A stretch of 8,187 bases of DNA from Deltaproteobacteria bacterium. GTDB lineage: Bacteria; UBA10199; DSSB01. The stretch's first letter is position 1. Every line of letters starts with the position of its first letter. The notes below the pieces were generated by a model that was not told the DNA's origin, did no database searches, and saw nothing but the letters and a program-made list of their open reading frames with translations. Shown piece after piece: positions 1 through 6,519 of the stretch. The translations under genes and the position numbers were made by a program. Where the stretch lies: positions 1-8,187 of the forward strand of contig JAGRNM010000054.1 in the NCBI GenBank assembly GCA_020440745.1. The letters are read 5' to 3'.

Positions 1-39
1 ATTACGAATGAGTTGCTCTACCAACTGAGCTATCTCGGC
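1..39 (-). tRNA. tRNA-Thr (anticodon CGT), 5' part, cut by the window edge
   Basis: Read on the minus strand from position 39, the sequence gives a 7-base acceptor strand GCCGAGA, the TA linker and a D arm GCTC-AGTTGGTA-GAGC. An anticodon stem ACTCA and loop TTCGTAA follow. The central triplet CGT decodes ACG (threonine). The first base of the 3' anticodon stem is the last base visible, so the variable loop, T arm and 3' end lie outside the window. The D arm and loop match ordinary elongator tRNAs. It is transcribed away from the lipoprotein gene at 106. Confidence 0.9.
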
Positions 40-56
40 TTGACGGAAGCACCCTT

Positions 57-84
57 CTTATCCAAAGCTAAGCAAAACTTTCAA
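57..84 (-). promoter_or_regulatory. Possible sigma-70 promoter for tRNA-Thr
   Basis: On the minus strand a TTGAAA box (84-79; 5 of 6 matches to TTGACA) is followed after 16 bases by GATAAG (62-57; 4 of 6 to TATAAT). The start site would fall near position 50, about ten bases before the mature tRNA 5' end, which leaves a short leader for RNase P. The location fits a tRNA promoter, but the -10 is weak and the spacer slightly short. Confidence 0.35.
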
Positions 85-105
85 CCCATAATTACTATTA
101 AGCCC

Positions 106-981
106 ATGATAAAAAAACACCTTATTATTTGCCTAAGCCTTTTACTTTTAAGTGCCTGCCCAAACAGCAATCATCCTCCCCAAGAAGCACAAGAAAAAGA
201 CAATTTTTCTTTAAAAAATTTTAGCCTTAATCCCGGTTTATTACCCCTAAAAGAAGGAATGGAACTTTTTGTACAACAGGACTTACCTTCTTCTTTCTGG
301 CCTGGAAAAGACTATCTTATTCTTTCTATTAGCAAAAAAGAACCCGAGGGCGAAACCAAGATCGACTGGCAAGCCTATGAAGCTAAGAGCGACAATCCAG
401 AGCAGGCAAAGTCCACTTATGGCGGCAGTTTAAGCTTAAGCGATATCCATCGAGGAGATCACTTAAGTTTAAGTGCATTTTGGCCACCGGCCGAGCTTTA
501 TCTAAGTGAAAACACAGGAATTTGGTTTCCCCTAAAGGAGCTTTCACAAGTCTTAGAAAAAAAATCAGTCTCTCTTAAACTGGGATTAGACCCTCAAGGC
601 TTTTTAGGAGCCTTAGCCGACTTTCCTTGGACTAAGCTTAGTTTAAAGGCATGGAAAGAGTTGCAAGCTAAAGAGCATAACTCCAAGCATCCCATTAATT
701 TTAATTTAAGCTTATTAGAAAAAGACAAGCTTTGTCCTCTAAAAGTGGATGGCAAGACCGAAGAAATGCCCTGCGCCCTCATCGGCAATGATTGGATAGA
801 ACTTAAAGTGTTGCTAAGCCACGAAAACCCTTTGATTCTTTCCTTAAAACTTGTCCCTAAATTATCAGGAGCTGATTTAGCTTTCCATCCCCTTAGTCTA
901 TTAAAACCTTGGGTGGATTTTGAGATTATTAGTATTGAAAGTCACGACGCCTCAAGGACTAGCAAGTCAGCTAGCTCCTAG
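106..981 (+). CDS. Putative lipoprotein of unknown function
   Basis: This 291-residue protein starts with a lipoprotein signal: a basic N-terminus (M-I-K-K-H), a hydrophobic stretch at about 6-15, and the lipobox L-S-A-C with the lipidated Cys at residue 18. The +2 residue is Pro rather than Asp, which suggests the outer membrane by the E. coli rule. A Pro/Gln/Glu-rich linker (about 19-33) leads to a globular, probably beta-rich region with repeated S-L-S-L stretches. Two further Cys (210 and 223) could form a disulfide in the periplasm. I recognise no family. The ATG at 106 was chosen because it puts the signal peptide at the N-terminus; an earlier in-frame ATG at 13 lies inside the tRNA gene. 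No clear Shine-Dalgarno site precedes 106, so the translation signal is weak. The gene is alone on the plus strand and its stop codon is 9 bases from the end of the convergent propeller gene. Whether it works with that protein is unknown. Confidence 0.8.
   Translation: MIKKHLIICLSLLLLSACPNSNHPPQEAQEKDNFSLKNFSLNPGLLPLKEGMELFVQQDLPSSFWPGKDYLILSISKKEPEGETKIDWQAYEAKSDNPEQAKSTYGGSLSLSDIHRGDHLSLSAFWPPAELYLSENTGIWFPLKELSQVLEKKSVSLKLGLDPQGFLGALADFPWTKLSLKAWKELQAKEHNSKHPINFNLSLLEKDKLCPLKVDGKTEEMPCALIGNDWIELKVLLSHENPLILSLKLVPKLSGADLAFHPLSLLKPWVDFEIISIESHDASRTSKSASS
955..979. terminator. Stem-loop at the convergent gene junction
   Basis: The left arm AGGACTAGC (955-963) and right arm GCTAGCTCCT (970-979) pair over nine base pairs with one bulged C, around a 6-base loop AAGTCA. 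The hairpin covers the last codons and the start of the stop codon of the plus-strand lipoprotein gene, and faces the end of the minus-strand gene at 991. No T-tract follows on either strand, so it is not a canonical intrinsic terminator. It could slow polymerase or protect 3' ends, or be chance. Confidence 0.25.
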
Positions 982-990
982 AGTTAAAAA

Positions 991-2721
991 CTATTCCTCC
1001 CAACCCACGGGCGAAAAACGAAACTCTCTCATCACGGGTCTTACTAGGCTTGCTTCTTCCCAAAGGCTATTAATAGATAAAGTAACTTCTGTCTCTGGCC
1101 AATAGAGGTAAGCCCAACTACCCTCTACGGGATGCTCAATACCATAAGCAAGGGCCTTTCCATCGGGGCTCCAACGGAAGTTAGCAGCTACGTCCTCTAA
1201 GTCTGACAAGTCCCGATTAAGCTTCTTTCCTATTCCAGAAGACAAATCGATCAAAAAGAGTTCAAATACGCCTCGCTCTAAAGAATCAGAGTAGTAGGCT
1301 ATTTTACTACTATCAGGATTCCAAGCAAAGCTCAGGACACCACGCAAAGTTGACACAACACCTTCAACATCTACAGAAACAGTCTTATCATTATGGTTGA
1401 CTAAATCATAGACAAGTAATTCTCTTATATGGGGGTTAGTAAAGTTATGACGAATATAGCCCAAAAAACTACCATCAGGACTCCATCTAGCATACTGAAT
1501 AAAATACCCTGGAGGAGAAGGATCAGTAATTTTAATAGAATTAGCCAAGGTATCTACTAGATAAATATCGATACTGTCCTCTTCTTCTGCATCAATTGTA
1601 TAAGCAAGATAATCCCCCGTCGGACTCCAATAAAAAAAACCAATACGTCTAGCGCTTCCATCCAGATTTTGAAAAATGGTGTTAACTAAGGTAGAAGTAT
1701 GATCGACTACACTGTAAAGATAAAGACGATCTACAGGATTAAGACCATCGGCGAATCCATCTCCATCCAAGTCATAAGGGATTTGACTGCTGCGTACATA
1801 AGCAAGATAGTTCCCCTGGGGAGACCAGTTAAAAGCCTTAATATCATAATCATCTGCAAAAGGACTATTAAGCTTAGTGGCCACTTCGGGAGAATCTAAA
1901 TTTATCTGATAAAGTTCATTTTTTGTAACTAGATCTAAATCAGCTATATAAACAATACTCTCACCATCAGGAGCCCAGCGAAAATTAGTTACATGTTCAT
2001 TTCCATCTATTAAGGAGGCTCCAAGCGGCCCACTGACAAGACCACTAGTTAGATCATAGACATAAACTTGATCAAAGCCCGATCTATCAGAAATAAAAGC
2101 TATTTGATCCCCCAAAGGACTCCAAAAAATATCTCCTATGTCTTCTACAAGGTCAGGATTAATGATCGTGATATCGCCTTCACGATCCACAAGATAAATA
2201 TGCTCAGAGTTTCCATCGAGACTGGCACTATAAGCTAACCACTGACCATCAGGACTCCATTTAGAAGACTCAAAATAACCAACATCATTAAGGGAAGATC
2301 CCATCAACAAAGGACTATTGAGTGATGGATCTAAAAAAGCCATCAAATAAGTCTCATAAGGATGAACACTGTCCTTAAACAAATAAACAAGCCCATCCCC
2401 TTGGGGGTTCCATTGTGGACCCTCCAAGAAACTTATAATACCGTCTGTTAGTCTAGTTAAAGTACTAGGATCCCTAATATCCATCCAATAGAGTTGGTGA
2501 GTCGGGTTAGTAAAAAGACCATAGGGATTGTTTGATTCTTCTACTACAAAAGACAAAGCATGGGAGGGACTAAAGCTTTCTTCTTGGGGAGAGACTATCC
2601 CATCGGGTGAAAGAGGATCGCCAGCCGGAGGATTAGACTCCACTAAAGTACTAGTTTTTCCACCACAAGCGGCAGTAATGATTAAAAATAAAACAAAAAA
2701 TTGTTTTTTATAATTAAACAC
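991..2721 (-). CDS. TolB-like PD40 beta-propeller lipoprotein (paralogue B)
   Basis: This 576-residue protein is predicted to be exported and lipid-anchored. The signal runs from residue 1 to the Cys at 19 (I-T-A-A-C-G-G; T at -3 makes the lipobox slightly unusual). A Pro/Ser-rich linker to about residue 53 precedes the propeller. Nine PD40-type motifs (pattern W-S-P-x-G-x-x-x-A-Y) begin near residues 105, 156, 201, 250, 300, 366, 414, 468 and 518, spaced about 45-66 residues. Each is followed by a strand ending in a Y-L-V-D-L-like sequence, the usual blade of TolB/DPP-type propellers. A D-L-D-G-D-G-F-A-D loop (317-325) looks like a calcium site. The start is GTG at 2721, chosen because it yields the signal peptide; no strong Shine-Dalgarno site precedes it. 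The gene lies 32 bases after the stop of paralogue A, so it is probably co-transcribed and perhaps translationally coupled. No catalytic domain is visible, so a binding or scaffold role is likely, but the ligand is unknown. It is not TolB itself: it lacks the TolB N-terminal domain and has no tol-pal neighbours here. Confidence 0.85.
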   Translation of the reverse strand: MFNYKKQFFVLFLIITAACGGKTSTLVESNPPAGDPLSPDGIVSPQEESFSPSHALSFVVEESNNPYGLFTNPTHQLYWMDIRDPSTLTRLTDGIISFLEGPQWNPQGDGLVYLFKDSVHPYETYLMAFLDPSLNSPLLMGSSLNDVGYFESSKWSPDGQWLAYSASLDGNSEHIYLVDREGDITIINPDLVEDIGDIFWSPLGDQIAFISDRSGFDQVYVYDLTSGLVSGPLGASLIDGNEHVTNFRWAPDGESIVYIADLDLVTKNELYQINLDSPEVATKLNSPFADDYDIKAFNWSPQGNYLAYVRSSQIPYDLDGDGFADGLNPVDRLYLYSVVDHTSTLVNTIFQNLDGSARRIGFFYWSPTGDYLAYTIDAEEEDSIDIYLVDTLANSIKITDPSPPGYFIQYARWSPDGSFLGYIRHNFTNPHIRELLVYDLVNHNDKTVSVDVEGVVSTLRGVLSFAWNPDSSKIAYYSDSLERGVFELFLIDLSSGIGKKLNRDLSDLEDVAANFRWSPDGKALAYGIEHPVEGSWAYLYWPETEVTLSINSLWEEASLVRPVMREFRFSPVGWEE

Positions 2722-2753
2722 GAAGTCATTAATCCAAAGCTTAACCGGCTAGT

Positions 2754-4472
2754 TTACTCTAAGACCCAATCAGGGGCAAAGAAGGAAAGACCAGGAACCG
2801 GAATAGGTCCAAAATCATCAAACAAACTATTAAGCACGAGGTTTTCTCCGCTTTCCATCCAGTAGACCGCAGTCACCTTATCTGAGCCTCCATACTTATA
2901 AACAAAGACTCTCCCGTCAGGACTCCAAGGATCAAAATAAAGTTCAAGTTTGGCGTCTTCACTAGCTAACAAATCGGGATTGGCTTGAATAGGCGAGCCT
3001 GTTGGGCTTATTAAAAAAACCTCGTTAAAGTCACTTGCTGCCTGATTGGATTGATAAACTAAATGATTACTACTGGGAGACCAAATAAATTGATCAATCT
3101 CTCTTTTAACACCTAAGTCTCCCAAATAATTTTCGCTGAGTATTTGGCTTTGTAAATTTACCGTATCGTAGACATGAAGGTATTCTAAATTAATATTTAA
3201 TACTCCTAGACAATCATAGGCCAAGTATCTGCTATCAGGACTCCAGGAAAATTCTCTTATACCCGCTCCACAGCTTGTAGGAGCATTGGCTTTATGGATG
3301 CTTCCCGCTGGCCAATCTACTACATACAACTCAGTAAAACCCTCTACATCCTGATCCGCCGTATAGGCAATTTTGCTACCGTCGGGGCTCCAAGCAGAAG
3401 AATTAACCCCCCTTAAAGTTCCATCCAGGGTCTGAAAGTCACTACTAATTATATCCCTAGATCCCGTCTCCGTTTCATAACTATAAAGACGCCGCACAGG
3501 AGTGAGTGGCCCTCCTTCAAGGGGAAGCACTAGATCAACTTGGGTGTAAAGCAAATAACTACTATCGGGAGACCACAACATATAACCCAAAATACTATAA
3601 GCATCAGGAAAAGCTGTATTGACTTTAACAGGGGCGCTAAGAGGTGTGTTGCTTAAATCAACCCAGTAGAGCTCGTCTTTATCGTACACTTCTACATCAG
3701 CTATATAAGCTATTTTGCTATTATCAGGACTAAGCTTATAATAATAAACTTTACGACCTGCCGCTAAGTCTTGGTTAATCCTAATAGGAGCTTCTGATAA
3801 GCTATGAAGATAAAGTTGCCTTTTACCGTCTTTCTTAGCCATAATGATTAATTGCTCATTAGAAATCCATCTAGGAGATCTTAAGTCAGGTTCATAAAAA
3901 GCCCCCTCACTAAGGGGAAAAATCTCTCCCTCTAGACTAGAGACATAAAGGTCATAATTAGACTCCACGATCGGATCCGCCTGATAAAGATAAACCAACT
4001 TAGAACCATCAGGACTCCAAGAAAAAATTAAAGAATGGCTACCAGTCACCTCCGGACTAAGCTTAGTAGTAGAACCCTCCAAATCACTTAGATAAATTTC
4101 TGCATAACCATCTCCGTCTCGATCTGCAGAATAAGCAATTTTTTCCTGATTGGGATTCCAAAAATAAGCATAGTACTCCGCCGATAAAACATAAATATCC
4201 TCAGCCACCAGAGTCAGGCTTGTTGGATCCTGAAGATCCACCGCATAAAGATCAAATGTTCCATCATCCTGCTCCAGCACAAAAGCTATTTTGCTGGAAA
4301 CATTGGAAACGACTGGCTCCTCTTCTACTGGGGTATTAGGGGGTTCTGGGGATTCTGGACCAGGACTCTCCTGAGTCTGGGGAGGGTCCAAAATAAGATC
4401 GCTTTTATTTCCACCACAAGCCACCACAGTTAAAAGCAATAAAAAAGACAATAGTTTTGGTAACTTAAACAT
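2754..4472 (-). CDS. TolB-like PD40 beta-propeller lipoprotein (paralogue A)
   Basis: This 572-residue protein begins with a signal peptide and a good lipobox V-V-A-C-G-G, with the lipidated Cys at 19. A linker rich in Pro and Glu (about 30-54) should lift the domain off the membrane. Nine PD40-type motifs start near residues 106, 153, 203, 248, 301, 362, 411, 465 and 517; the third (W-I-S-N) is degenerate. A D-R-D-G-D-G-Y-A-E loop (117-125) resembles an EF-hand or dockerin calcium loop. Cys 401 and Cys 421 flank the seventh motif and could pair. The protein aligns end to end with its downstream neighbour: Cys at 19 in both, D-L-Q-D-P-T-S-L-T against D-I-R-D-P-S-T-L-T near residue 80, F-Q-T-L-D-G against F-Q-N-L-D-G near 350, and similar C-terminal tails. 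The pair therefore arose by tandem duplication, long enough ago for substantial divergence. ATG at 4472 has an AGAAGG site 5 bases upstream. Function is unknown; a surface or periplasmic binding role is inferred from the fold. Confidence 0.87.
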   Translation of the reverse strand: MFKLPKLLSFLLLLTVVACGGNKSDLILDPPQTQESPGPESPEPPNTPVEEEPVVSNVSSKIAFVLEQDDGTFDLYAVDLQDPTSLTLVAEDIYVLSAEYYAYFWNPNQEKIAYSADRDGDGYAEIYLSDLEGSTTKLSPEVTGSHSLIFSWSPDGSKLVYLYQADPIVESNYDLYVSSLEGEIFPLSEGAFYEPDLRSPRWISNEQLIIMAKKDGKRQLYLHSLSEAPIRINQDLAAGRKVYYYKLSPDNSKIAYIADVEVYDKDELYWVDLSNTPLSAPVKVNTAFPDAYSILGYMLWSPDSSYLLYTQVDLVLPLEGGPLTPVRRLYSYETETGSRDIISSDFQTLDGTLRGVNSSAWSPDGSKIAYTADQDVEGFTELYVVDWPAGSIHKANAPTSCGAGIREFSWSPDSRYLAYDCLGVLNINLEYLHVYDTVNLQSQILSENYLGDLGVKREIDQFIWSPSSNHLVYQSNQAASDFNEVFLISPTGSPIQANPDLLASEDAKLELYFDPWSPDGRVFVYKYGGSDKVTAVYWMESGENLVLNSLFDDFGPIPVPGLSFFAPDWVLE

Positions 4473-4477
4473 AAAAA

Positions 4478-4483
4478 CCTTCT
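4478..4483 (-). promoter_or_regulatory. Shine-Dalgarno site of propeller lipoprotein A
   Basis: AGAAGG on the minus strand ends 5 bases before the ATG at 4472. It fixes that start and contrasts with the GTG start of the downstream paralogue, which has no comparable site. Confidence 0.7.
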
Positions 4484-4541
4484 AATCTAAAGTTAAGATA
4501 AGCAATAAGGAGTGCCCCAAGAACCTTAAAAACCCAGCAAG

Positions 4542-4549
4542 TTATCGGC
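4542..4549 (-). promoter_or_regulatory. Possible sigma-28 (FliA-type) -10 element upstream of the lipoprotein pair
   Basis: The minus strand reads GCCGATAA, an exact match to the FliA -10 consensus, about 70 bases upstream of the ATG at 4472. The expected TAAA 15 bases upstream is only GCAA; a TAAGTTTT sequence is present but 6 instead of 11 bases away. One exact 8-mer in a window this size is not rare, so this is only a candidate. I see no better promoter in 4473-4639. A TTGTCA box at 4555-4550 has no good -10 partner. Confidence 0.2.
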
Positions 4550-4639
4550 TGACAAAAAACTTAGTTGCTTCATGCTACACTCAAAAGACTCCTGCAAGGG
4601 CGAAAAAGCTAAGTAGCCCCAAAAAACCTCTCAAAAAGT

Positions 4640-4667
4640 AAAAAAAGGGACTTTTAAAAGTCCCTTT
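4640..4667 (-). terminator. Intrinsic terminator after tRNA-Leu
   Basis: A perfect inverted repeat (AAAGGGACTTTT followed by its complement, 4644-4667) lies directly 3' of the tRNA on the minus strand. Its 3' arm runs into seven T's (4646-4640). The hairpin core GGGAC/GTCCC plus the T-run is a textbook Rho-independent terminator. It should end transcripts from tRNA-Leu, and any read-through from the radical SAM operon, before the lipoprotein pair. Confidence 0.88.
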
Positions 4668-4669
4668 AA

Positions 4670-4753
<84 letters not shown>

Positions 4754-4816
4754 TAATGATTAAAAATTTTAAAAAAAAGATCCCTAAAATGAGAAAGCTG
4801 AAAAGATCAAATCTTT

Positions 4817-5740
4817 TTAAGCAGCCGCCTGCTCAGGCACTACTTGGTTTCTCCACCCATCCACACTACTAGCCGATCTAACACAACCTAAGGTGCACTG
4901 ATCCTGACAACTTTTGTAAGAATAAAACTCACGCTTAAGATCTTGGTAAGTATAGTCCATTAAAGGTTTAGAAAAAATATGTCTGGTCTGAGAACACCAA
5001 GCTACTTTGCCAAACTCATCCACATAGAGATAACGACTACCCCCACGACATTTAAAAGGAGCACTACCTTTTTCTAACATCTCATCTTGATAGGAAGTAA
5101 ATTCAGGAAAACTCTTAGGAATCATTTTTTTAATCTCTTGATAAGCCGCTAGCTCTTCCTCGCTTAATTTTACCTGACCATCACTATCATGTAACAAAAG
5201 CACTCTAGGTTTAAAACCCATGTCCTTAGCCGTACGAATCACTTCAACGGATTCCTCCGGCGGACAAGAACCCACTACTCCGCTGACCACTACGTTAAAG
5301 TCGGCATGGTCTTTTAGATAATTTAAACGCTCTCTTAAAGTATCCAAGACCTTAATGGTCACTTTGTTAGGCTTAACCCCATCAATACTGATCTGCATGT
5401 CTTGCAAACCAGCTTGATTTAGTTTTTTAATTAATTCTGGAGTTAAATAAAAACCATTAGTAATCATGGTGGTTCTTAAAAAACGCAAATCCTGCCTACA
5501 ATAGCGGATCAACTCAAATAAGTCAGGATGCAAAGTGGGCTCTCCACCCGTTAAATTAATCGAAAAACTCCCTAACTGTTTTAATTTTTTGGCTCGTTTT
5601 TTTAGAAGTTCAAGATCAAGGGCTTCCGAACTATTGTCAAACTCATTGCAATAGGTGCAGCTTAAGTTACAACGCCTAATCACCACCAATTGGCTAAACC
5701 AAGGAGAAAACCGAAATCTCTGAAAGGTATTTAAACTCAT
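4817..5740 (-). CDS. Radical SAM protein with SPASM/twitch-like C-terminus
   Basis: This 307-residue protein has the radical SAM cluster motif C-x3-C-x2-C at residues 24, 28 and 31 (C-N-L-S-C-T-Y-C). It is followed by the SAM-binding G-G-E-P at 65-68, T-N-G at 94-96 and I-S-I-D-G at 117-121, all typical of the MoaA/SPASM branch. The C-terminal part has C231-x12-G-x4-C249, which fits the first SPASM motif, and then C278-x3-C282-x3-C286. This is enough for one auxiliary [4Fe-4S] cluster (twitch-like) rather than the full two-cluster SPASM set. It should generate a 5'-deoxyadenosyl radical in the cytoplasm; the substrate is unknown. ATG at 5740 has a GAGAGGA purine run upstream. It begins 17 bases after the nucleotidyltransferase stop, so it is the last gene of the four-gene operon. 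No small peptide gene is seen beside it, so a RiPP-type peptide substrate is less likely than a small molecule or lipid headgroup. Confidence 0.9.
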   Translation of the reverse strand: MSLNTFQRFRFSPWFSQLVVIRRCNLSCTYCNEFDNSSEALDLELLKKRAKKLKQLGSFSINLTGGEPTLHPDLFELIRYCRQDLRFLRTTMITNGFYLTPELIKKLNQAGLQDMQISIDGVKPNKVTIKVLDTLRERLNYLKDHADFNVVVSGVVGSCPPEESVEVIRTAKDMGFKPRVLLLHDSDGQVKLSEEELAAYQEIKKMIPKSFPEFTSYQDEMLEKGSAPFKCRGGSRYLYVDEFGKVAWCSQTRHIFSKPLMDYTYQDLKREFYSYKSCQDQCTLGCVRSASSVDGWRNQVVPEQAAA

Positions 5741-5757
5741 TAAAAAAAATCCTCTCT

Positions 5758-6519
5758 CTAAAAGCCAAAGGCCTCTTTTAGCTCGGCTCGGATAGGAGTA
5801 AAATCCGACAAGCCCAACTCAGCCTTTTTAAGATCTTCTTGAGTGTCCACTTCAAACCACCGATACTCATCAAAAGCCTTCACCTTAACAGAAGTATGCT
5901 CTAAAGCTAATTGACTAATGACTTGTTCAACAACGGCCTTTTCACCGTATTTTTCTTCTACACTTTGAGACGCCTTTTTATAAACCTCTAAGTAGGATAA
6001 AGGGACATAAGTCACACCTACATAAGCCCCCTCATAAGTCTCATAGGTCTTAGAAAGACCTTTTAAATAATGGTCTTGATCAAGACGCACCTTCATCTCG
6101 TCTTCTAAAAAATCCCGATCAAAGTCACAAAAGACACAAGGCTCTCTTTGCTTAGTCAACAAAAAGTTCCAGGCCTTTTCTTCAAAAACATGATCCACAT
6201 TACTTAACAAAAAATCCTTTTTTAAATAAGGCAAAGCTGACTTAAGACTATAAAAATTACCCCACTCAAAATTAGAGTTTTGAACAAGCTTGATCCTACC
6301 CCAATGGGCTGCAAAACGCTTTTGTAGATGCTCTTCTAAAAGGTCGTAAGCCGAACCGCCTACTACCAAAATTTCTTCTACCTGAGGTCTCACCAAAAAA
6401 GACTCAATCGCATAATCAATTAAAGCCTTAGAGCGTAAACTAACTAAGGCCTTGGGGGCTGTGCGAGTCAAAGGACCCAAACGCAAACCCATCCCTGCTG
6501 CTAATAAAACGACTTGCAT
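5758..6519 (-). CDS. Nucleotidyltransferase (sugar/polyol-phosphate type, possibly cytidylyltransferase)
   Basis: This 253-residue protein belongs to the GT-A-like NTP transferase superfamily that joins an NTP to a phosphorylated sugar, polyol or choline and releases pyrophosphate. The N-terminal signature L-A-A-G-M-G-x-R-L (6-14) with P-K-A-L (22-25) binds the nucleotide, and Lys23 is the conserved lysine. N-S-N-x-E-W-G-N-F-Y-S-L (81-92) resembles the N-rich segment of LicC-type phosphocholine and IPCT-type inositol-phosphate cytidylyltransferases. Asp109 (S-N-V-D-H) is a likely metal ligand. M-K-V (142-144) and the late W-F-E-V-D-T-x-E-D (221-229) also fit. The length suits a stand-alone single-domain enzyme. 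ATG at 6519 has AAGGAG 5 bases upstream and overlaps the end of the phosphatase gene by 19 bases, indicating tight coupling. With the CDP-alcohol phosphotransferase in the same operon, a CTP-dependent role is inferred. A heptose or hexose nucleotidyltransferase remains possible. Confidence 0.87.
   Translation of the reverse strand: MQVVLLAAGMGLRLGPLTRTAPKALVSLRSKALIDYAIESFLVRPQVEEILVVGGSAYDLLEEHLQKRFAAHWGRIKLVQNSNFEWGNFYSLKSALPYLKKDFLLSNVDHVFEEKAWNFLLTKQREPCVFCDFDRDFLEDEMKVRLDQDHYLKGLSKTYETYEGAYVGVTYVPLSYLEVYKKASQSVEEKYGEKAVVEQVISQLALEHTSVKVKAFDEYRWFEVDTQEDLKKAELGLSDFTPIRAELKEAFGF

Noticed and set aside
13..105. Upstream in-frame extension of the first lipoprotein gene to an ATG at 13
   Set aside because: It would start inside the tRNA-Thr gene and bury the signal peptide; the ATG at 106 gives a standard lipoprotein N-terminus.
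594..2713. Several open frames of 61-66 codons opposite to or overlapping the lipoprotein genes (594-788, 920-1105, 1699-1899, 2528-2713)
   Set aside because: They are frame shadows of well-supported genes, with no recognisable domain or good ribosome site.
991..2721. Assignment of the propeller lipoproteins as TolB
   Set aside because: They are lipid-anchored, lack the TolB N-terminal domain, have nine rather than six motifs, and no tol or pal gene is nearby.
1472..4019. Recurrent ccatcaggactcca units resembling a dispersed or CRISPR-like repeat
   Set aside because: They are in frame and encode the W-S-P-D-G core of PD40 motifs; spacing is irregular and spacers are coding.
4550..4555. TTGTCA as a sigma-70 -35 box for the lipoprotein pair
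   Set aside because: At 16-19 bases downstream only TTTTTAAGG-like sequence is found, with no acceptable -10.
4801..4817. AAAAGAT-CAA-ATCTTTT hairpin at the end of the radical SAM gene as an operon terminator
   Set aside because: The stem is almost all A:T, with only one G:C pair, and no clean T-run follows directly. It is probably too weak; transcripts may run on through tRNA-Leu to the strong terminator at 4640-4667.
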